In this document: one piece after another, positions 5,886 to 10,336 of the stretch
Position numbering within the stretch: the first letter of the stretch is position 1
How the letters are laid out: each line of letters opens with the position of its first letter
DNA from: Deltaproteobacteria bacterium
GTDB taxonomy: Bacteria; Myxococcota_A; UBA796
Assembly (NCBI GenBank): GCA_002707085.1
Contig: PALY01000120.1
Coordinates: 6,966 to 17,301 of the forward strand
Direction: 5' to 3'
Length of the DNA stretch: 10,336 bases
Notes under the pieces: generated by a model
Databases searched by the model: none
Seen by the model: only the letters and a program-made list of their open reading frames with translations
Told to the model about the DNA's origin: nothing
Translations under genes and position numbers: made by a program

Positions 5886-6884
5886 ATGGGAGGAGATGCA
5901 TACCGAGAGGCGGGGGTGGATATCCATGCTGGCTATGCGGTGGTTGATGGAATCAAAGGTCATGTGTCAAGAACACAGCGTCCAGAGGTAATCGGTGGGC
6001 TGGGTGGATTCGGTGCGCTGTTTGCCCTGGGAGACCGTTTCAAAGATCCAGTGCTGGTTAGCGGTACGGATGGCGTAGGAACCAAATTGCTTGTGGCTCA
6101 GAAGTTGGGTCGTCACCAAACAATCGGTATTGATTTGGTGGCCATGTGTGTGAACGACATTGCCACCGCAGGGGCTGAGCCACTCTTCTTTCTTGATTAT
6201 TTCGCCACAGGTAAACTTGCCCCCGAGGTCGCTGTCGAGGTGGTCGCTGGCATCGCTGAAGGGTGTGTTCAAGCGGGTTGTGCGTTGATTGGTGGCGAAA
6301 CAGCGGAAATGCCGGGCATGTATGGACCCGGTCATTACGACCTTGCAGGTTTTTGTGTGGGTGCTGTAGAGCGAGAAGGTCTTATTGATGGCCAAAACGT
6401 CACGGCTGGTGACGTACTCGTTGGCGTTCCCTCCAGTGGAATTCACTCCAATGGGTATTCTCTTGTGCGTCATATTTGTGATGAACTTGATTGGAGCCAA
6501 GAATACGAATTGGGCGCACCATTGGGTGAAGTTCTACTTCGGCCTACGCGCATTTATGTTCAAGAGTGCAAGACATTGATTGAGCAGTTTGATGTGCGAG
6601 GATTGATTCACATCACAGGTGGTGGTTTCCACGAGAATATTCCAAGAGCTTTACCCGACGGGTGCGGTGTTGTGTTGGACCGTGGCAGTTGGCCCGTCCC
6701 ACCCATATTTGAGTTTTTACAGGCCCGTGGTGGTCTGAGTGACACGGATATGGAGAACACTTTCAACAATGGATTGGGCATGATCGCCATCGTTCCTGCA
6801 GCAGATGCGGAAGCGGCTGCTGCGGCAGTCGGAGGCCATGTGGTGGGTCGAGTCACGAATACTGAAGGTGTGGTTGTACGATGA
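5886..6884 (+). CDS. purM: Phosphoribosylformylglycinamidine cyclo-ligase (AIR synthetase)
   Basis: PurM converts FGAM and ATP to aminoimidazole ribonucleotide, the fifth step of de novo purine synthesis, in the cytoplasm. The 332-residue product has the family's usual length and motifs in order: the early [16 protein letters not shown] segment, [19 protein letters not shown] (59-68), [20 protein letters not shown] (80-99), [22 protein letters not shown] (136-146), [11 protein letters not shown] and [13 protein letters not shown] 5886 is selected by a GGAGG site five bases upstream. The stop overlaps the next start as ATGA, so purM and purN are translationally coupled and co-transcribed. The promoter must lie in, or overlap, the start of the divergent hydrolase gene; I could not fix its hexamers. 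Confidence 0.97.
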   Translation: MGGDAYREAGVDIHAGYAVVDGIKGHVSRTQRPEVIGGLGGFGALFALGDRFKDPVLVSGTDGVGTKLLVAQKLGRHQTIGIDLVAMCVNDIATAGAEPLFFLDYFATGKLAPEVAVEVVAGIAEGCVQAGCALIGGETAEMPGMYGPGHYDLAGFCVGAVEREGLIDGQNVTAGDVLVGVPSSGIHSNGYSLVRHICDELDWSQEYELGAPLGEVLLRPTRIYVQECKTLIEQFDVRGLIHITGGGFHENIPRALPDGCGVVLDRGSWPVPPIFEFLQARGGLSDTDMENTFNNGLGMIAIVPAADAEAAAAAVGGHVVGRVTNTEGVVVR

Positions 6885-7525
6885 GTGACCGTACTCGCTT
6901 CGGTGTCTTGGTTTCGGGTTCAGGTACGAACTTACAGGCATTGATCGATGCATCCATGACGGACGGCCATCCAGCTGAGATTGCAGTGGTGATCAGCAAT
7001 AATGAGGAAGCGTTCGGCTTGGAACGGGCCCGCCAAGCGGGCATTCCAGCGGTTCACATTGGACACAAAGGAAAAGAGCGTGCTGTGTTTGACCAAGAAC
7101 TGGTCGACACGCTCGTCGCTCATGGCGTCGAATGGGTTGCGTTGGCGGGGTTCATGCGAATCCTTACTCCAACGTTTTTGTCCGCTTTCCACAATCGAGT
7201 CATCAATATTCATCCTGCGTTGTTGCCATCCTTTCCAGGCACCCACGGACAAAAGCAGGCCTTTGCTGCGGGCGTCCGTATAACGGGAGCGACGGTTCAT
7301 TTGGTGGATTCGGGGACGGACACCGGTCCCATCGTCGCTCAGGGCGCGGTACCGGTCTTGGAGGCAGACACCGAGGAAACGTTACAGCAGCGAATCCTGA
7401 GTCTTGAACACTGTCTTTTTCCGATGGTTTTCCGGTGGGCAGCAGAGGGGCGTGTATCGGTCACGGATGGTCGGGCAAGCGTAGATCTACCTGAAGGTGA
7501 GCAACGATTCCTTTGGGGGGCTTGA
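6881..7525 (+). CDS. purN: Phosphoribosylglycinamide formyltransferase (GAR transformylase)
   Basis: PurN transfers a formyl group from 10-formyl-tetrahydrofolate to GAR, the third step of purine synthesis. The 214-residue protein shows the phosphate-binding SGSGTNLQA (12-20), AGFMRILTP (89-97), the catalytic [16 protein letters not shown] (Asn109, His111) and [15 protein letters not shown] with the conserved Asp147, equivalent to E. coli Asn106, His108 and Asp144. ATG 6881 overlaps the purM stop (ATGA), and only a weak AAGG lies 12 bases upstream, so translation probably depends on coupling to purM. It converges on the rel gene with only two bases between the stop codons and no recognisable terminator. 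Confidence 0.97.
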   Translation: MSDRTRFGVLVSGSGTNLQALIDASMTDGHPAEIAVVISNNEEAFGLERARQAGIPAVHIGHKGKERAVFDQELVDTLVAHGVEWVALAGFMRILTPTFLSAFHNRVINIHPALLPSFPGTHGQKQAFAAGVRITGATVHLVDSGTDTGPIVAQGAVPVLEADTEETLQQRILSLEHCLFPMVFRWAAEGRVSVTDGRASVDLPEGEQRFLWGA

Positions 7526-7527
7526 AA

Positions 7528-9687
7528 CTAAACCTGAGCTTGAGCGCGGACCCGGTCAACTGAGATGACGCCTTTGACTCTCTCGATACAATTCATGAAG
7601 TGTTCCAGCTCGCGAACGTCTTCAATGGCCACTTCCAAACTGAGTTCGGCCTTGTTGTCTTCGATTTGATTTGCTTCCATACGCGTCACATTAATGCCGG
7701 TGGTTTTACAGACGGTACCGATTTCTGCCAGCATTCCCATTTGGTCAGAACAGATGATTCGGACTTCACCCGAGTGTTTCCCTCTTGTTTCGTTATGCCA
7801 TTGGACCGAAACACGGCGCTCTGAATCCATGGCCATGACTTGTTTACAAGTGGCAAGGTGGATGGTGATGCCACGCCCACGAGTCACGTAGCCTGTGACC
7901 GGCTCTCCAGGAACCGGACGGCAGCACTTGGCGTAGGTCACCATCACATCTTCCACTCCGTTGATTAGAACCGGACTTTCCGACTTTTTTCTAATCCTCT
8001 GAAACAGTTGAGTGATTGCGCCAGGCTCTTCTTGCTGCTTTTCAAAGACATCTGCTGGCAAGACCATCCGAGCAATTCTCTCGACAGTCACTCTGCCTTG
8101 CGCGATGGCAAGGTAGAGGTCGTCTTCCTTTCTATATCCAAGCTCTTTACAGACGGTTCTGATGTCACCGGCTTTGATGCGCCGGTTTAGATTGGCTTTG
8201 AATTTCTTGAATTCCGTTTCCAGGAGGTTGTGTCCTATCTCCCGACCCTTGGCACGTTCGTCTTGTCGGATCTCGCGTCGGATTTTGGAAAGCGCTCTTC
8301 CCGTCTTGGCGATGTCCAACCAATCGCGACTTGGTCGTTGATCTTCCCGCGTGAGAATTTCTACGGTATCTCCACTCTTCAATTCGTATCGCAAAGGCAC
8401 CATGCGCCCGTTGATTTTGACCCCCACACATTTGTTTCCAACTTCCGTATGGATCGAGAAAGCAAAGTCGAGTGCTGTGGCCCCCAGGGGGAAAAATTTC
8501 ACGTCACCACGGGGGGTAAAAGCAAAAGCTTCTGTCGCAAAAAGATCGACCTTCACGGTCTCTAAGAATTCTTGAGGATCTTCGACTTCTCGAGCAGCTT
8601 CGAACAATTCACGGAGCTTGGTCACCTTGTTCATGTCTTCGCGGGAGAGTGCGAGGTGGCCCTCTTTATACCGCCAGTGTGCCGCAATACCGACCTCAGC
8701 GATGGCGTGCATCTGGTGAGTTCGGATCTGAATTTCAATCTGCTGGTTGTCCGGGCCGATCACGACTGTATGAAGCGATTGGTACCCATTCGACTTGGGG
8801 TTTGCGATGTAGTCTTTCAGTTTGTTTGGAAAGTGGCGGAAACGAGCATGAGTCAAACCCAGAGCCGTGTAGCATTCACCAATATCGTTCACAAACACTC
8901 GGAAGGCGAGCAGGTCATGGACCTGTTCAAACTCCAAATTTTGCGCGAGCATCTTTCGGTATACGCTGAACAGGTGTTTGGAACGTCCTGTAATGACGCA
9001 CTGCAGTTCCTTTTCGGCGAACATCTCGTATAGGGTTTTAGACGTTTCCTCGATGTACACATTTCGGTCGGCCGCTCCCGTGGCTAGCTTTTCGACCATT
9101 TCAGCGTAGACATCGCCATGGAGATACTCAAAACACAACTCTTCAAGTTCTTGTTTGATTTGAGATAGGCCCAGCCTGTTGGCGATGGGTGCAAAGATAT
9201 CCAAGGTCTCTTGGGAGATCGCTTTTTGGCGGTCCGCCCGCATATGCTGCATTGTTCTCATGTTGTGAAGCCTGTCCGCCAGTTTCACGAGGACAACTCG
9301 GATGTCCTTTGCCATTGCAAGGACCATTTTCCGGAAGTTTTCGGCCTGTGCTTCTTCTTTGCTTCGAAATTCCAGCTTTCCGATTTTTGTGACACCGTCG
9401 ACCAGTTCGCTGACCTCGTCGCCAAACAGTTCTTTGATCTCGTCCGGTGTGACCAAACAGTCTTCCATTGTGTCGTGAAGAAGACCGGTTGCGATGGTGT
9501 CCACATCCATCTTCATGTCGGCAAGGATTTGTGCGACTGCAAGAGGGTGGGTGAGATAAGGCTCACCACTTTTACGCACCTGTCCAGCGTGCGCCTTTGC
9601 GGAAAAGACGTATGCCCGCATAATGACATCAAGATCGGCATTCGGAGCGTACTCGCTGACCTTGTCTAGGATGTCGTTGAGTCGCAT
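7528..9687 (-). CDS. Bifunctional (p)ppGpp synthetase/hydrolase (Rel/SpoT)
   Basis: A full-length 719-residue RSH protein that makes and degrades the stringent-response alarmones (p)ppGpp. The hydrolase HD domain is intact: Arg38, His47, H71-D72 with E75-D76 (HDTMED) and D138 with N142 (LADRLHN). All are offset by six from the streptococcal Rel numbering, so hydrolase activity is expected. The synthetase domain has GRSKHLFSVYRKM (234-246), catalytic Asp258 (VHDLL), KDYIANPKSNGYQSLHT (291-307) and Glu318 in IEIQIRT. KLKDYI replaces the common RFKDYI/RMKDYI. The C-terminal half has TGS (about 383-446), a helical linker, the Cys-rich zinc-finger-like region (YAKCCRPVPG, C588-C589, H610, C614) and an ACT domain (about 642-713). 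The ATG at 9687 has AGAG five bases upstream and a better GGAGG 13 bases upstream. It follows gmk by 88 bp and is probably co-transcribed with it. Either rel or spoT could be used as a name; both activities look intact. Confidence 0.96.
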   Translation of the reverse strand: MRLNDILDKVSEYAPNADLDVIMRAYVFSAKAHAGQVRKSGEPYLTHPLAVAQILADMKMDVDTIATGLLHDTMEDCLVTPDEIKELFGDEVSELVDGVTKIGKLEFRSKEEAQAENFRKMVLAMAKDIRVVLVKLADRLHNMRTMQHMRADRQKAISQETLDIFAPIANRLGLSQIKQELEELCFEYLHGDVYAEMVEKLATGAADRNVYIEETSKTLYEMFAEKELQCVITGRSKHLFSVYRKMLAQNLEFEQVHDLLAFRVFVNDIGECYTALGLTHARFRHFPNKLKDYIANPKSNGYQSLHTVVIGPDNQQIEIQIRTHQMHAIAEVGIAAHWRYKEGHLALSREDMNKVTKLRELFEAAREVEDPQEFLETVKVDLFATEAFAFTPRGDVKFFPLGATALDFAFSIHTEVGNKCVGVKINGRMVPLRYELKSGDTVEILTREDQRPSRDWLDIAKTGRALSKIRREIRQDERAKGREIGHNLLETEFKKFKANLNRRIKAGDIRTVCKELGYRKEDDLYLAIAQGRVTVERIARMVLPADVFEKQQEEPGAITQLFQRIRKKSESPVLINGVEDVMVTYAKCCRPVPGEPVTGYVTRGRGITIHLATCKQVMAMDSERRVSVQWHNETRGKHSGEVRIICSDQMGMLAEIGTVCKTTGINVTRMEANQIEDNKAELSLEVAIEDVRELEHFMNCIERVKGVISVDRVRAQAQV

Positions 9688-9775
9688 ATGGACTCTATGT
9701 CCTCCATCTCCTATTCAGAGTAGCACTGAAAACAGGAGAACATCACAGATGCAACCTACTTTCTTTCACGATCGT

Positions 9776-10336
9776 TCAGTCTGCGAACCGCTGAGTCAGC
9801 TGTTTGTGCCTTGAGGTTCGCAAAAGTTCCGCCACGACAATGGCCTGAAATTGGTCGTGCGCACTGCGCAAATCATCGTTCACAACAAGATAATCAAAAT
9901 GGCAGGCTTCACGCAGTTGGTGTTTGGCTTCTTGTATTCGTCGCTCAATTACTGCAGGTTCATCGGTCGCTCTGCTCTTCAGTCTATGGGCCAAAATATT
10001 CATATCTGGCGGAAGAACAAAGATACTGATGGCGGTGTGGGCCGTGGCGCGAACTTGTTCTGCTCCCTGGGTGTCGATGTCCAAAAGGATGCTTGAACCG
10101 TTCTCCAGAGCGTGATTGACCGGCCCTTTCAGGGTGCCGTAAAAGTTACCGTAAACTTCGGCCCACTCGAGAAATTCACCCGCTTCGATTTTGGCTGTGA
10201 ACGCATCGCGATCAAGGAAGTGGTAGTCCCGGCCATCCTGTTCACCTCTGCGTTGCGGGCGTGTGGTGGCGCTGACTGAGAATTTCAGTCCTGGAATACT
10301 CTTGAGCGCCTCCTGCACCAGTGTGGTCTTACCGGT
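9776..10336 (-). CDS. gmk: Guanylate kinase, N-terminus cut by the window edge
   Basis: Gmk phosphorylates GMP to GDP with ATP, feeding GTP and hence the Rel substrate pool. The visible 186 codons begin inside the Walker A loop (TGKTTL at the right edge), so only the first dozen or so residues are missing. Motifs in order are SVSATTRPQRRGEQDGRDYHF (the GMP-binding TTR-P-R-GE-DG-DYHF signature), GEFLEWAEVYGNFYGT, ILLDIDTQGAEQVR, and a lid region FVLPPDMNILAHRLKSR, followed by ERRIQEAKHQL and YLVVNDDL. The frame ends with TGA at 9778-9776. It lies directly upstream of rel in the same orientation. Confidence 0.95.
   Translation of the reverse strand, partial: TGKTTLVQEALKSIPGLKFSVSATTRPQRRGEQDGRDYHFLDRDAFTAKIEAGEFLEWAEVYGNFYGTLKGPVNHALENGSSILLDIDTQGAEQVRATAHTAISIFVLPPDMNILAHRLKSRATDEPAVIERRIQEAKHQLREACHFDYLVVNDDLRSAHDQFQAIVVAELLRTSRHKQLTQRFAD

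Noticed and set aside
8572..9033. 153-codon plus-strand frame inside rel
   Set aside because: Antisense to the conserved synthetase and hydrolase domains. Codon bias on the other strand explains the open frame.
9711..9743. Ten-codon minus-strand frame between gmk and rel
   Set aside because: No ribosome-binding site, no family resemblance and a chance-level length.

Overview
The window looks like ordinary chromosome from a Gram-negative bacterium. I favour the Myxococcota or a related former-deltaproteobacterial lineage. Three things point that way: a LexA operator close to the Myxococcus-type site (CTR-N7-GTTCAG) rather than the E. coli CTGT-N8-ACAG site; a Ser/Thr-kinase-like receptor carrying an FGE-sulfatase-type ectodomain; and a lipoprotein of a style common in that group. 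Base composition looks close to half G+C by eye, which is low for classical myxobacteria. The phylum assignment is an inference, not a proof.

Layout. Positions 1-953 (minus strand) hold a short operon: an ImuA-like, RecA-fold SOS mutagenesis protein followed by a lipoprotein that runs off the left edge. An SOS operator overlaps both the promoter and the start codon of imuA. A 63-residue membrane protein (1064-1255, minus) lies upstream and is separated from imuA by an intrinsic terminator. Reading rightwards, 1392-3101 is a UbiB/AarF-type atypical kinase. It is followed by a single-pass membrane receptor (3206-5047) with a cytoplasmic kinase fold, probably inactive, and an extracytoplasmic Cys-rich FGE-sulfatase fold.

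A lipase-like alpha/beta hydrolase (minus) ends exactly against the receptor gene and diverges from purM-purN (5886-7525, plus), two consecutive purine-synthesis genes sharing an ATGA overlap. On the right, a full-length Rel/SpoT (p)ppGpp synthetase-hydrolase (7528-9687, minus) lies downstream of guanylate kinase (9776 to the right edge, minus). The usual proteobacterial rpoZ is absent between them.

Functional threads. Purine synthesis (PurM, PurN), GMP phosphorylation (Gmk) and GTP-consuming alarmone metabolism (Rel) form a nucleotide neighbourhood. The left edge is a DNA-damage-response locus. The middle pairs two kinase-fold proteins, one of them membrane-spanning. I see no mobile elements, CRISPR arrays, tRNA or rRNA genes. 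The most unusual items are the SOS operator placed on the imuA start codon, the imuA-lipoprotein arrangement without an adjacent imuB, and the receptor with an HRD-to-HRN change.
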